This document shows, in pieces, positions 1 through 8,905 of a stretch of DNA of 64,000 bases. The stretch spans positions 1 to 64,000 of the forward strand of contig CATZCM010000003.1 of the NCBI GenBank assembly GCA_958417225.1. Direction: 5' to 3'. Both the position numbers and the translations under genes were made by a program. Position 1 is the stretch's first letter. Each line of letters starts with the position of its first letter. The notes under the pieces are model-generated. The model did not search any database. It was not told where the DNA came from and saw nothing but the letters and a program-made list of their open reading frames with translations. The stretch comes from an uncultured Eubacteriales bacterium. Lineage in GTDB: Bacteria > Bacillota > Clostridia > Oscillospirales > Acutalibacteraceae.

Positions 1-190
1 GATTTGAAAAAAAACACTCTAACATGCTCATGTTCATCGTTTTTCCAAATCTGCGCGGTCTTGTGATTATAGTAACATCATCGGCATTTTCCCACCACTC
101 CTTGATAAACGGCGTTTTATCAACGTAAAAACATTTTCTGTTGCGAAGCTTTTCAAAATCCTGAATTCCTATACCAACCACTGGGTTCAT
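1..190 (-). CDS. AAA-ATPase-like/PD-(D/E)XK nuclease family protein, N-terminal part only
   Basis: The gene starts with ATG at 190 behind a strong GAGGAGG ribosome site and runs off the left edge after 63 codons. The visible residues contain the family signature: an FYVDKT segment near residue 26, then ITRPRRFGKT, the P-loop variant typical of the predicted AAA-ATPase (AAA_34/DUF1703) family found in many copies in gut Firmicutes. The complete gene at 19612-21177 has the same arrangement (YFVDKS, ITRPRRFGKT), so two paralogues lie within 20 kb. Members carry an N-terminal ATPase and a C-terminal nuclease-like domain; their cellular role is not established. The C-terminal part is outside the window, so intactness cannot be judged. 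Confidence 0.85.
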   Translation of the reverse strand, partial: MNPVVGIGIQDFEKLRNRKCFYVDKTPFIKEWWENADDVTIITRPRRFGKTMNMSMLECFFSN

Positions 191-232
191 ATTCTTCCTC
201 CTCGTGCAATAAATAAATGATTATAAAATCAC

Positions 233-1279
233 TTAATTAAAACAAAAAATTTTTTTCATCAAACGATAGAATATTTTAGTTAAACCTTGACCTGTTTTCC
301 CCGGAAAGTTCATCCAGAAGCACACAATTCCAAATCTCAGTTGATGATAAAGTGATATATCCTTGTCTTGAATATACCTCCACAATTTTTCACGCTTGTG
401 CCACACGTGCTTGTCCTGACTTAACATCGGAATTGTTGATGAGGTTACAGCAATTAGTTCCAGATAATTAAACAACAATCGCCTAAGTTTTTTTTCTTTA
501 TATGCCGGCATTTTTTTAAATTCTATATACAAATCAACTAAAACCTTATTTACAAAGATCTGTTGATCAATTCGAGAAATCATTACATTTTCATTTACGG
601 ACTGATCGGATCTTCCAATATAATATTTATAAAGCACTCCGTTCAAGTAATACAATTTTTTCGCGTACATCAGTGGTTTAAATACAAATATATTATCCAC
701 ATAAAACTTATGTTCTGGTAATTCGAGCTCACAATCCAAAAGTAAATTTCTACGAAATAAAACAGCGTGCATCATAATATACTTCCATTTCACAATAGTT
801 TTAACTTCGTCCCAGGTAAAAATTTTATTTTCCGGAAACATTCCACTATAATCCATCACTTTTTTATTATTCACATTTTGTTTATCGTACAAAAAATTGC
901 AAACAAACACATCAACTTGTTTATCGCTACTAATCATATCTTCTAAAGTATCAAGCACTTTCAGCAAAACTTCCCCATCAACGCTATCATCGCTATCCAC
1001 TACTTTAAAATAATATCCGATTGCATTTTTAATACCCGCATTTACTGCACCACCATGCCCTTTATTTTCCTGTTTTATATACTTAATTATGTTCGGATAT
1101 TTTTCCTGGTACTTACACGCTATATCGTGTGTACCGTCACTTGAACCATCGTTGACCACAATAATTTCAACCCGATCTCCACCTATTAACAACGATTCTA
1201 TGCACTTACCCATGTACTCAGCTGAATTATAACACGGAACCACTACACTTAAAATTTTTCCACGACTTTGGTTTAACAT
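233..1279 (-). CDS. glycosyltransferase family 2
   Basis: This is a GT-A fold glycosyltransferase that probably adds a sugar to a cell-surface glycan from an activated donor. The N-terminus reads LSVVVPCYNSAEYMGKCIESL, followed by IIVVNDGSSDGT and FKVVDSDDSVDG, i.e. the nucleotide-binding strand and the DXD-like metal site of family 2. There is no transmembrane segment, so it is cytoplasmic or peripheral. An ATG at 1306 is in frame, but the ATG at 1279 has an upstream AAGGA and starts next to the conserved domain, so it is preferred; the choice is uncertain. It is the last glycosyltransferase of a minus-strand group with LicD (1348) and another family-2 enzyme (2310). The acceptor is unknown. 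Confidence 0.85.
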   Translation of the reverse strand: MLNQSRGKILSVVVPCYNSAEYMGKCIESLLIGGDRVEIIVVNDGSSDGTHDIACKYQEKYPNIIKYIKQENKGHGGAVNAGIKNAIGYYFKVVDSDDSVDGEVLLKVLDTLEDMISSDKQVDVFVCNFLYDKQNVNNKKVMDYSGMFPENKIFTWDEVKTIVKWKYIMMHAVLFRRNLLLDCELELPEHKFYVDNIFVFKPLMYAKKLYYLNGVLYKYYIGRSDQSVNENVMISRIDQQIFVNKVLVDLYIEFKKMPAYKEKKLRRLLFNYLELIAVTSSTIPMLSQDKHVWHKREKLWRYIQDKDISLYHQLRFGIVCFWMNFPGKTGQGLTKIFYRLMKKIFCFN

Positions 1280-1347
1280 AAAAAAACACATCCTTAACCA
1301 TATCATTCATAAATTTATACACGCACAATAATCCCCAAATCACTCAA

Positions 1348-2229
1348 CTACAAGTTATTATTGCCACCACTCACACAATATTTTATACCCTTATACTTAA
1401 TATATGAATTATCAAAATCATAGAAAAGCACATCATGATGTGCAATACGCTTATTTTCCGGAGGTAACTCCATATAATCACCGAAAGCGATACGCAAATA
1501 TCTATCATACCCCACTGGAACTGGCATTTTATACCCTTCAAAACTTTTATACACAGCACTTTCAAAAATTTTTTTTGGATATTTATTTTTCATATACCCA
1601 GGACCAGCACACAATTCCGTAATACTATCACAATCTTTTATTTTATACATACTCATCTTTTTTTCAGCTAATTTCCAAATTTTAAATCTCATTTTTTTAC
1701 TTGGAACCATCCACAAAAGAAATTTACCTATCCACGTAACCAACTTACCGTGATTTTGTGGAATCATCTGTGCCAAGTACAATGAGTAAATGAGAGCCCA
1801 AAACACCTGTTTTCTTCTTGCGAATTTTGAGTTTGGATATCCATCCAACGGAAAAACATCCATTGACACTCCATGGGGAATATCTAAATTAACCTGATGT
1901 GGTTTAACAAGTGTTGTGTTATTGTTCACTATCGTAGTAAAGATTTGCGATATTGAATTTGAGTCTTTCGCACGCACAAGAGAAAAATATTCAGTAGCCG
2001 CATATTTCGGCCAAAGTTCGCACAATTTTTCATAATCATCACGCGGCATAAATATATCTATATCATCATCCCACGGTATAAAACCCTTATGACGCAAAGC
2101 CCCTATGCAGCATCCTCCACAAAAATAAAATAATAAACCATGTTCATCGCAAAATGTTTTAAAATAAATTAATGTTTCTAACCCTTTTTGGTGCATTCCC
2201 TTTAAAAATTCATCATTTTCTAAATTCAT
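1348..2229 (-). CDS. LicD family protein
   Basis: LicD-family proteins are nucleotidyltransferase-fold enzymes; the founding members transfer phosphocholine from CDP-choline to surface glycans such as teichoic acid or lipopolysaccharide. The hallmark here is FCGGCCIGALRHKGFIPWDD near residues 36-55 followed by DIDIFMPRDDY, which supplies the acidic metal-binding residues. The total of 293 aa is usual for the family. A ribosome site (AAAGGGAG) precedes the ATG. It sits between two glycosyltransferases transcribed in the same direction, so it probably decorates the glycan they build. No choline uptake or CDP-choline synthesis genes are in the window, so the transferred group is not known. Confidence 0.88.
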   Translation of the reverse strand: MNLENDEFLKGMHQKGLETLIYFKTFCDEHGLLFYFCGGCCIGALRHKGFIPWDDDIDIFMPRDDYEKLCELWPKYAATEYFSLVRAKDSNSISQIFTTIVNNNTTLVKPHQVNLDIPHGVSMDVFPLDGYPNSKFARRKQVFWALIYSLYLAQMIPQNHGKLVTWIGKFLLWMVPSKKMRFKIWKLAEKKMSMYKIKDCDSITELCAGPGYMKNKYPKKIFESAVYKSFEGYKMPVPVGYDRYLRIAFGDYMELPPENKRIAHHDVLFYDFDNSYIKYKGIKYCVSGGNNNL

Positions 2230-2309
2230 ACTTTGACTCCCTTTATTTTAATCGCATCAGTATTACAACCACTTTAGATACAAAACCAATAGAATCAACA
2301 ACACTATAT

Positions 2310-3320
2310 CTATTTGATTGTAACCTTGCCGCTATCTACCGGCCACTTTCGTCCTGCAAATTTGAACATTCCTACCCAAAACCCCAAACCATATGACACA
2401 TGCAAAATAAAGTGAACATACATCAATTTAATTCGCTGCATCAGTGATGACACATACTTATTTTTAAAAGAAAAATATGCATCCAACAATCCATATAGTA
2501 CCAATACAGATAAAAATGTCCACATCACCACATTTGAAAAAAGTGACCCTAATCCAAACACCAACAAAAACATTACAAATAACATTGGAACCATATGCGT
2601 TAAGCGCAACATTGTTCTATGCTTTTTTATAACTGCTATTTTCCAAACACCGTACTCAAAATATTGTTTAAATAAATTCCAATAACGATCCCGTGGATAA
2701 TATTTACTTTTTATTTTAGGGCTTATATAGATTTTCCCTCCGGAAGACGCTATTCGAAAATTCAAATCCTCATCTTCACTACGTGGCAAATTTTCATCAT
2801 AAAGACCAATATCAATCAAGGTTTGCCTTTTAAAGGCGCCCCATGAAACCGTATCTGCATATCCTTCGTATCCATCAATATAATGTGTACCTCCACCCAA
2901 TGCAAATGGAGAATGATACGCAGCAGCAATCACTTTTTGCGTCTCAGTTTTCCCGGCTGCAAAAGTAGGACCTCCAACGTTATCTGCATCTGTCTGCTTC
3001 AAACACGCTAAACATTGAGACACATAATCTCTCGCATACTCCGCATGTGCATCCATTCGAACTATATACTTACCACGTGCATTTCTTACACCTATATTCA
3101 ATGCATACTGTACTTTTTTCTGAGGATTTGACAAAAGTCTAATAAAACTATACTTTTTTTGTAAATTCTTAATAATATCAATCGTACCATCAATTGAACA
3201 CCCATCCACTAAAATTAGTTCCATCTCATTTTTTGGGAAATCCTGCTCAACAACTGATTTAATACAATCCCTAATATATTTTTCCTCATTCAAAATTGGG
3301 ATTATCACTGACACTTCCAT
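2310..3320 (-). CDS. glycosyltransferase family 2, ExoA-like, membrane-attached
   Basis: The N-terminal GT-A domain has VSVIIPILNEEKYIRDCI, LILVDGCSIDGT and YIVRMDAHAEY (the DXD-type site), the pattern of ExoA-like exopolysaccharide glycosyltransferases. After about residue 235 there are two or three hydrophobic segments (around 245-290), so the enzyme is likely held in the cytoplasmic membrane, facing the cytoplasm. Start ATG has an AGGGG ribosome site. It is the first gene of the leftward group with licD and a second glycosyltransferase. Sugar donor and acceptor cannot be read from the sequence. Confidence 0.86.
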   Translation of the reverse strand: MEVSVIIPILNEEKYIRDCIKSVVEQDFPKNEMELILVDGCSIDGTIDIIKNLQKKYSFIRLLSNPQKKVQYALNIGVRNARGKYIVRMDAHAEYARDYVSQCLACLKQTDADNVGGPTFAAGKTETQKVIAAAYHSPFALGGGTHYIDGYEGYADTVSWGAFKRQTLIDIGLYDENLPRSEDEDLNFRIASSGGKIYISPKIKSKYYPRDRYWNLFKQYFEYGVWKIAVIKKHRTMLRLTHMVPMLFVMFLLVFGLGSLFSNVVMWTFLSVLVLYGLLDAYFSFKNKYVSSLMQRIKLMYVHFILHVSYGLGFWVGMFKFAGRKWPVDSGKVTIK

Positions 3321-3525
3321 TAATCATTTCCCCTTTTTATATTATTCCTAAAATTACCCTTATGCAATTAAAATTGGTAATAAACATACGCTGCCGTAAA
3401 AAAGCACTCCAACTACCACTTAATTATAACTCTCCTAATTATCAAATACAATAAAATCGTAGCCATTATAAAATGTTATTGCAAAAGTTTTTTACTCATT
3501 TCCCCAAAAAAAGAAAACGCACAAA

Positions 3526-4098
3526 TTAAAGTTTCTTTGCTTGTTTTTCGCCCAAAACAGTAGGAAGGATTTCGAGAAGAGCATTGGACGATATATTTGT
3601 AGGCAGACCTAAATCACTCAACAATTCTTCACGTTTCTTTTTACTGTCACTTCTTCCCGAAAGGCCCATGCGATATAAGTCCAGCTTGGTAAACCTAACC
3701 CTCTCAACCAACGGTAAACTATCAATATCAGCACCCGCATTAACGATTGCTCTCATGATAACATCTTTGCTCATACCTTCCACACCAAGCAATCCTTCCT
3801 TTGACGAATGCAATTTACGTTTTTCCTTCCCGTGTATTTCTGGAACAAATGCATGTTTCACGACACCATCCGTAATACACCCCTTCAAGTAATTTCGTAT
3901 TACAAGCCCAGCTGAATCACTATCCGTCAAAATAATCACTCCGACACTTTTAGCTAAATTTCGGATCAAATTCAATTTTCGGTCATTAGTAAATATCCCA
4001 AAACCCTCAGTTGACACGATAATCGTATCAAAAAAAGACGCAAGTTTAGCTTTATCATATCTACCTTCCACAACAATTGCTTCTTTCAACTTAATCAT
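3526..4098 (-). CDS. rnmV: ribonuclease M5 (5S rRNA maturase)
   Basis: RNase M5 cuts the precursor of 5S rRNA to its mature ends in low-GC Gram-positives. The protein begins IKLKEAIVVEGRYDKAKL, the Toprim glutamate motif, and carries ILTDSDSAGL (the DxD motif) near residue 70. Length of about 190 aa fits the family. The ATG at 4098 is chosen rather than an upstream in-frame start at 4119, because AAGGAG lies six bases before it and it gives the normal N-terminus. In many Firmicutes rnmV is followed by the rRNA methyltransferase ksgA; here it is preceded instead by a vitamin transporter gene, 34 bp upstream. Confidence 0.93.
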   Translation of the reverse strand: MIKLKEAIVVEGRYDKAKLASFFDTIIVSTEGFGIFTNDRKLNLIRNLAKSVGVIILTDSDSAGLVIRNYLKGCITDGVVKHAFVPEIHGKEKRKLHSSKEGLLGVEGMSKDVIMRAIVNAGADIDSLPLVERVRFTKLDLYRMGLSGRSDSKKKREELLSDLGLPTNISSNALLEILPTVLGEKQAKKL

Positions 4099-4132
4099 AA
4101 ACGACTCCTTCAAGCACACTTAACAAACTATC

Positions 4133-4639
4133 TCATTCAATAACATCCTGCACACGTTTTTTCACAAACAAATACTCCAACACAAAAGTCTCCAATATAA
4201 TCATCACTATACACTGAATCACCCTGCCAGGTAAAAAAAGTACAAATCCCTTCCCCGTAGCGATACTTATCCAAAATGTATTCAAAAGTAAACTAAACGG
4301 TATTTGGGTACACACGGCAGAAAGAACTATACGTTTCAAACTCTGGGTATTGTGTAAGAATACTCCATAAACAAGACCCATCATAAATGCAGTCAATGTA
4401 AACCCAGGGAAATACGCACCCCTAGTTCCAAACAACACTGCACCTAACAAATCAGAAATTCCCGCAACAATAGCCGAATCCAAAGCACCATATTTAACTG
4501 CAGCAAACGCAACAGCAACAAACGCAAATCTAACTGATACAACACCAAATCGCAAAATAAAAAATCTCGCAAATATCACATCAATTGCAACAAGTAGCGC
4601 CATGCACACTAATTTTTTCACATCGCACTTTTTATTCAA
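4133..4639 (-). CDS. folT: ECF transporter S component, folate (FolT) type
   Basis: S components bind a vitamin in the membrane and dock onto the shared EcfAA'T energising module, which is not in the window. The protein is almost entirely hydrophobic with about six membrane segments and shows the folate-family pattern [18 protein letters not shown] and [19 protein letters not shown] at 4639 is chosen as start: GGAGG lies seven bases before it, whereas the in-frame ATG at 4681 has no ribosome site and falls in the leader hairpin region. It is downstream of hppA and upstream of rnmV. Folate specificity is inferred from family resemblance; other vitamins are possible. Confidence 0.8.
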   Translation of the reverse strand: MNKKCDVKKLVCMALLVAIDVIFARFFILRFGVVSVRFAFVAVAFAAVKYGALDSAIVAGISDLLGAVLFGTRGAYFPGFTLTAFMMGLVYGVFLHNTQSLKRIVLSAVCTQIPFSLLLNTFWISIATGKGFVLFLPGRVIQCIVMIILETFVLEYLFVKKRVQDVIE

Positions 4640-4685
4640 AAACATTCCTCCAAGAAAAGTTAAGAAACACTTCATCCGCATTGCA

Positions 4686-4712
4686 GCGCCCTCTTCTCAT
4701 GGAAGAAGGCGC
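4686..4712 (-). other. 11-bp hairpin in the leader of the folT-like gene
   Basis: GCGCC(T/C)TCTTC arms separated by five bases form an 11-bp stem (one G-U pair) between the hppA stop and the folT start. No T tract follows on either strand, so it is not a typical terminator. It may be part of a regulatory leader or a mRNA processing structure; I could not fit it to the tetrahydrofolate riboswitch consensus. Confidence 0.5.
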
Positions 4713-4744
4713 ACAACAAATACATTTTCTAACTTTCATCTTAA

Positions 4745-6727
4745 TTACTTCAAAAGAGGAAGAAACACAAGAGCAACAATAGTCATCAACTTAATCAAAA
4801 TATTAATAGACGGCCCCGAAGTATCCTTAAAGGGATCACCAACTGTATCTCCCACTACTGCAGCCTTATGTGGATCCGAACCTTTCAATTCATCTCCAGA
4901 CTCCTCAATATGTTTTTTGGCATTATCCCATGCTCCACCGGAATTTGACATCATAATCGCAAGCAACACACCACTAGACAAAGCTCCAGCCAACATACCT
5001 CCAAGTGCTTCAACTCCTAGTGTAACCCCAATAACCACGGGAGATACTACAGCCAACAAAGCTGGCAAAATCATCTCACGCAAAGCAGCTCCTGTAGAAA
5101 TATCGACACATTTAGCATAATCGGGTGTTTCTTTTCCCTGCATAATTCCTGGTCGAGATTTAAACTGTCTTCTCACTTCCTCAATCATCTTAAATGCAGC
5201 TTTTCCCACAGATTTCATCGTAAGAGCAGAAAATAAAAACGGCAACATTGCTCCAATTAAAAGACCAGACACTACAAACGGGTTAAGTAAATCCATCGTC
5301 TGCAATCCAGCAATTTTCGAGTATGATACAAAAAGTGCAAGTGATGTAAGAGCAGCCGAACCTATTGCAAAACCTTTCCCAACAGCAGCCGTAGTATTTC
5401 CAACAGAATCAAGCCTATCCGTTATATCACGTACCTCTTTTGGTAAATTCGACATTTGTGCAATACCACCAGCATTATCTGATATTGGGCCATACGCATC
5501 AACCGCTATAGTCATACCTGTAGTACTGAGCATACCAACAGCTGCAAGTGCAATACCATACAATCCAAATGTACAATACGCAGCAATAATGCCAACTGCA
5601 ATTAATAAAATAGGCCAAACGGTAGATTCCATTCCAAGTGCAAACCCATCGATAATACACGTAGCAGGACCAGTATCACATTTCTTAGACAACTTTTTCA
5701 CTGGATTAAATCCACTAGATGTATAGACCTCTGTAAGCGTCCCAATCACAATTCCGATCACAATCCCAATAGCAACAGCTAAAAAGGCGTGTATTGTTCC
5801 TCCGAACATCGCGCGACTTAAGAAGAACGAAGTTATCAAACAAATTCCACCACTAACGTATGTACCTAAATTTAAAGATTTATCTGGAGCCATTTTAGGT
5901 GACAAGCCAACTAAGAATATAGCTATAATTGAAGAAATTATCCCAATCCCAGACAAAATGAGTGGAAATAGACATCCATTAACCGAATCTACTGAATCAA
6001 TCGACACTGCCAATGCAAGTGCAGATACTATAGCACCCACATACGACTCAAATAAATCCGAACCCATTCCTGCAACATCGCCAACATTATCGCCAACATT
6101 ATCCGCAATAACAGCAGGATTTCTAGGATCGTCTTCCGGTATTCCAACTTCCACCTTTCCAACTAAATCTGCACCAACATCAGCAGCCTTAGTATATATT
6201 CCACCTCCAACTCTTCCAAAAAGCGCAATTGACGAAGCACCCAAACTAAATCCTGTAAGAAGTTCGGCATTTTTGACCCCTATTATCATAAAAAGTCCAC
6301 CAACTCCAAGTAATCCAAGCCCCACAACAGAAAGACCCATCACAGCCCCTCCACGAAAAGCAATTTTCAAAGACTTGTTCATACCAAATTTCATAGCAGC
6401 CGCAGCTGTACGAACATTGGCACGTGTAGCCGTCATCATCCCTACATACCCCGCCAATATGGAAAACAGCGATCCAAGTAAAAACATGCACGCTGTAGGA
6501 AGTCCCAATCCAGGAATAAAGGTTAGTATGAAAAACATCACAACTACAAATACTACAATTGTTTTGTATTCACGCACCAAAAAAGCTTTGGCTCCTTGCC
6601 TAATATACAATGCTATTTCTTGCATACGCGCATTTCCCGCATCATTTTTGTTAATCCAATAAATTAACCATCCTGCACAAATTAGTGCTGCCATTCCAAT
6701 TAACGGCGCTATGTAATATATTGTCAT
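4745..6727 (-). CDS. hppA: membrane-bound ion-pumping pyrophosphatase, K+-dependent type
   Basis: This enzyme hydrolyses cytosolic pyrophosphate and pumps H+ and/or Na+ outward across the membrane. The 660-aa length and about 16 membrane segments fit. Substrate-site motifs are intact: [11 protein letters not shown] near residue 183, [19 protein letters not shown] (196-214) and [12 protein letters not shown] near the C-terminus. The stretch [16 protein letters not shown] has Ala where potassium-independent enzymes have Lys, which marks it as K+-dependent; this is family knowledge. Na+ versus H+ specificity cannot be settled by eye. Its own promoter is visible at 6768-6796. The folT-like gene follows about 100 bp downstream. 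Confidence 0.95.
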   Translation of the reverse strand: MTIYYIAPLIGMAALICAGWLIYWINKNDAGNARMQEIALYIRQGAKAFLVREYKTIVVFVVVMFFILTFIPGLGLPTACMFLLGSLFSILAGYVGMMTATRANVRTAAAAMKFGMNKSLKIAFRGGAVMGLSVVGLGLLGVGGLFMIIGVKNAELLTGFSLGASSIALFGRVGGGIYTKAADVGADLVGKVEVGIPEDDPRNPAVIADNVGDNVGDVAGMGSDLFESYVGAIVSALALAVSIDSVDSVNGCLFPLILSGIGIISSIIAIFLVGLSPKMAPDKSLNLGTYVSGGICLITSFFLSRAMFGGTIHAFLAVAIGIVIGIVIGTLTEVYTSSGFNPVKKLSKKCDTGPATCIIDGFALGMESTVWPILLIAVGIIAAYCTFGLYGIALAAVGMLSTTGMTIAVDAYGPISDNAGGIAQMSNLPKEVRDITDRLDSVGNTTAAVGKGFAIGSAALTSLALFVSYSKIAGLQTMDLLNPFVVSGLLIGAMLPFLFSALTMKSVGKAAFKMIEEVRRQFKSRPGIMQGKETPDYAKCVDISTGAALREMILPALLAVVSPVVIGVTLGVEALGGMLAGALSSGVLLAIMMSNSGGAWDNAKKHIEESGDELKGSDPHKAAVVGDTVGDPFKDTSGPSINILIKLMTIVALVFLPLLK

Positions 6728-6767
6728 TCAAACACACCCTTTAAAAAAATAAATTCAACATACAATA

Positions 6768-6796
6768 ATAATACCAAAAATTAATCCCCAGGTCAA
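6768..6796 (-). promoter_or_regulatory. sigma-A-type promoter of hppA
   Basis: On the minus strand TTGACC is followed after 17 bases by TATTAT, about 40 bases before the hppA start codon. Confidence 0.6.
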
Positions 6797-6869
6797 GTCC
6801 TCAACCATTTAATATATTGTCTTAAAAGCAAGAGTTATATCAAATTTCGAAAAAATACTAAATCTAACC

Positions 6870-6898
6870 TTGACTTTTCTAAAAAAGTATCTTATAAT
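6870..6898 (+). promoter_or_regulatory. sigma-A-type promoter for the 6947 gene
   Basis: TTGACT, 17-base spacer, TATAAT: near-consensus, 49 bases before the TTG start at 6947. It is divergent from the hppA promoter and probably also serves the recombinase gene downstream. Confidence 0.75.
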
Positions 6899-6946
6899 AC
6901 CAAGTATAGGAAGGTTAAATTTAAATATTGATTGGAGGTTTTTGTA

Positions 6947-7558
6947 TTGAATACAATTAATAAATTTTTAAACTTAATTTTCACTCTATGTTTATGCATG
7001 TTATGCACTATCCCATCAGTCAAAGCAGAAGAAAAAAAAGTAACATTAGTGGACTCTGAAAGCAAAGTGCAAATAAAAGTAAATGAATCATCGTATGAAA
7101 AAGGTTACTATCTGGTGATAAAGGCTACTGATATGACGTCAAATAAAAATACTGACATGTACAAATACTTCGATGAAGATGAGAGAATGTTCGCTGAAAA
7201 CTATAAATTTTATGACATTTCCGTTTACGCGTCAAATGACGAAATAGTTAGCCCAGAAAAGTTAGGCCAGATAACAGTTAATATACCTGTAGAAAATAAC
7301 TTTGATGAAAAAAATTTAAAAGTTTTGCAACTTGTATACGGCCAAAATAACGACGTCACCAAACCAGGAACCATCATCCAAGAAGGTGAAAACAAATACT
7401 TCAGCTTTGAAACAACTAATCTTTCCAAAATAGCATTAGTTGACATTGATTCTCGTAAAACTACTTCAGTAATAATATGGTCAATTATAATCACATTTGT
7501 AATTGCAGGTGGAATTGTATCTGTCTACATCATAAAAAATCATAAAAAGAAAATGTAA
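6947..7558 (+). CDS. secreted, membrane-anchored protein of unknown function
   Basis: I do not recognise a named family. The N-terminus is a signal peptide with a hydrophobic core and a likely cut after SVKA; a single membrane segment near residues 175-197 is followed by a Lys-rich tail (KNHKKKM), so the domain should face outside. The start is TTG at 6947 with GGAGG eight bases upstream; the ORF can be read from a TTG at 6932 but that overlaps the ribosome site. The extracellular part (KFYDISVY.., a KK/GQ-ITVNIP strand, LKVLQLV, SFETTNLSKIALVD) resembles the C-terminal 150 residues of the 13238-14725 protein (LRLFDISMV, KVTLYLQIP, NVNYFDSYAIID). The recombinase gene follows in the same frame and probably the same transcript. 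Confidence 0.7.
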   Translation: MNTINKFLNLIFTLCLCMLCTIPSVKAEEKKVTLVDSESKVQIKVNESSYEKGYYLVIKATDMTSNKNTDMYKYFDEDERMFAENYKFYDISVYASNDEIVSPEKLGQITVNIPVENNFDEKNLKVLQLVYGQNNDVTKPGTIIQEGENKYFSFETTNLSKIALVDIDSRKTTSVIIWSIIITFVIAGGIVSVYIIKNHKKKM

Positions 7559-7573
7559 AAGGAGGAATCATTT

Positions 7574-8557
7574 ACGACAAACCCCATTGTATCCCCAGAT
7601 TGTCCTGAAATCATAAAAGAATTTCTAGGATACATGCAAACCATTAAAGGTAAATCTGAAAAAACTGTAATGGAATACTATCTAGATTTACGCACATTTT
7701 TTCGATATATTAAACTTTCAAGAAATATGGTAAATGAAGACACTCCGTTCGAAAATATTACAATAGATGATGTCGATATAAGATTAATCGAATCTATCAC
7801 ACTTACCAATATATACGAATATTTAAGTTACACTGCAACAGAACGTAACAATGGACCAGCCGCCAGATCTAGAAAAGTATCATCACTCAGGACATTTTTC
7901 AGATTTCTAACCAATAAAGTCGGAAAACTTAAATTTGACCCAACTACTGAACTTGAAACCCCAAAAACTAAAAGTGTATTACCTAAGTTCCTAACACTCG
8001 AAGAAAGTATGGAACTTCTTCGACACGTGGATGGACAATATAAGGAAAGAGATTACTGTATATTAACTTTATTTTTAAATTGCGGTATGCGTTTATCCGA
8101 ACTAGTCAGACTTAATCTTTCCGATGTGAGAGAAGATGGAACCCTAAGGCTTCTCGGTAAAGGAAACAAGGAACGTATGATCTATTTAAACGAAGCATGT
8201 CAAAACGCGATAAAAAGTTATCGGACAGTACGACCTGTAGATGGAGTTAAAGACAAAAATGCACTATTCTTAAGTCGACTAAAAAAGCGCATCAGTCCTA
8301 AAACTATTCAGTTTCTCGTAAATAAATACCTTAATGCTACTGGTTTATCCGGTAGAGGATATTCTGTACACAAACTTCGACATACTGCTGCTACACTCAT
8401 GTATCAACACGGACACGTAGATATCCGCGTTTTAAAAGATATCCTTGGACACGAAAATTTAGGCACAACTGAAATCTATACTCACGTATCAAGCGATCAA
8501 ATGCAACAGGCCATTAATTCCAATCCATTGTCAAATATAAAACCTAAGTTTCAATAG
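7574..8557 (+). CDS. tyrosine recombinase (XerC/XerD-like), apparent ACG start
   Basis: The protein is a phage-integrase-type site-specific recombinase. The N-terminal SAM-like domain (CPEIIKEFLGYMQTIKGKS.., YYLDLRTFFRYI) is followed by the catalytic domain with NCGMRLSEL (first Arg), GKGNKERMIYL (Lys), VHKLRHTAATLM (His-x-x-Arg), LGHENLGTTEIYTHV (His/Trp site and the Tyr nucleophile). The first ATG is at 7634, but conserved N-terminal residues are encoded upstream of it. In that frame the only codon correctly spaced (8 bases) from the AAAGGAGG at 7558-7565 is ACG at 7574; the frame then meets the stop of the previous gene at 7556. Whether it acts at dif or at an invertible site is unknown. 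Confidence 0.85.
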   Translation, partial: TTNPIVSPDCPEIIKEFLGYMQTIKGKSEKTVMEYYLDLRTFFRYIKLSRNMVNEDTPFENITIDDVDIRLIESITLTNIYEYLSYTATERNNGPAARSRKVSSLRTFFRFLTNKVGKLKFDPTTELETPKTKSVLPKFLTLEESMELLRHVDGQYKERDYCILTLFLNCGMRLSELVRLNLSDVREDGTLRLLGKGNKERMIYLNEACQNAIKSYRTVRPVDGVKDKNALFLSRLKKRISPKTIQFLVNKYLNATGLSGRGYSVHKLRHTAATLMYQHGHVDIRVLKDILGHENLGTTEIYTHVSSDQMQQAINSNPLSNIKPKFQ

Positions 8558-8640
8558 CACCCACATTTAAAAAGCCGTGACATATTTTCTATTTATAGCG
8601 TATACTATACAAATGTGTTTACCTTGTGTGGTGATGAATT

Positions 8641-8781
8641 ATGAGCCTAAGACGACAAGGACAATTTGTGTTGGTATTTGGCCTTGGTATGACTGTATCA
8701 CACTTTTGTCCTACAAACTTTATACTTACGATCATTTCAATTTTACTTGTAATATTATCTATTGCAATGATTCGCTGTTAA
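8641..8781 (+). CDS. small membrane protein upstream of spoVM (46 aa)
   Basis: A 46-residue frame starts MSLRRQGQFVLVFGLGMTVS and continues with one or two hydrophobic stretches (FILTIISILLVILSIAMI) ending in Arg-Cys. It ends 20 bases before the SpoVM start and runs in the same direction, which suggests co-transcription. Basic N-terminus and hydrophobic remainder suit a small membrane peptide. An overlapping 70-codon frame from 8577 lacks these features. A possible promoter lies at 8576-8610 (GTGACA/ATATT with TATACT). Function unknown; a sporulation role is inferred only from position. Confidence 0.6.
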   Translation: MSLRRQGQFVLVFGLGMTVSHFCPTNFILTIISILLVILSIAMIRC

Positions 8782-8801
8782 TTTTTTAAGGAGTGATATC
8801 T

Positions 8802-8876
8802 GTGAAAGTTGTTGTAGTACGCAGCCCTAAAGTGCTTGGTTTTTTCTTAAGACGCATATTTAAAATAAAAAAATAA
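8802..8876 (+). CDS. spoVM: stage V sporulation protein SpoVM
   Basis: A 24-residue peptide beginning MKVVVVRSPKVLGFFLRR is encoded from a GTG start with AAGGAG eight bases upstream. It matches the short amphipathic-helix protein SpoVM (26 aa in Bacillus subtilis, MKFYTIKLPKFLGG..): short beta-like N-terminus, central Pro, Gly-containing turn and basic amphipathic helix. SpoVM recognises the convex forespore membrane and anchors SpoIVA to begin coat assembly, and is degraded by FtsH in vitro. The Pro at residue 9 corresponds to the helix-positioning Pro of the family. It is too short for ordinary gene finders. Confidence 0.85.
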   Translation: MKVVVVRSPKVLGFFLRRIFKIKK

Positions 8877-8905
8877 TGATGTATAAATAGAGAGGAGTTT
8901 TCATA

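Noticed and set aside
4640..4744. Tetrahydrofolate riboswitch before the folT-like gene
   Set aside because: The CATCCGC-like bases are on the wrong strand and the conserved core and pseudoknot could not be aligned; only a hairpin is claimed.
5958..6662. 234-codon plus-strand frame inside hppA
   Set aside because: Antisense to a strongly conserved enzyme; Pro/Thr/Ile-rich shadow.
7574..8557. Integrase of a mobile element
   Set aside because: No attachment-site duplication, tRNA target or other phage or element gene lies nearby; it resembles housekeeping XerC/D. It could act on the switch at 52836, but nothing links them beyond class.
8577..8789. 70-codon plus-strand frame overlapping the small membrane gene
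   Set aside because: No ribosome site, odd Cys/Tyr-rich product; the 46-aa frame at 8641 and spoVM explain the region better.
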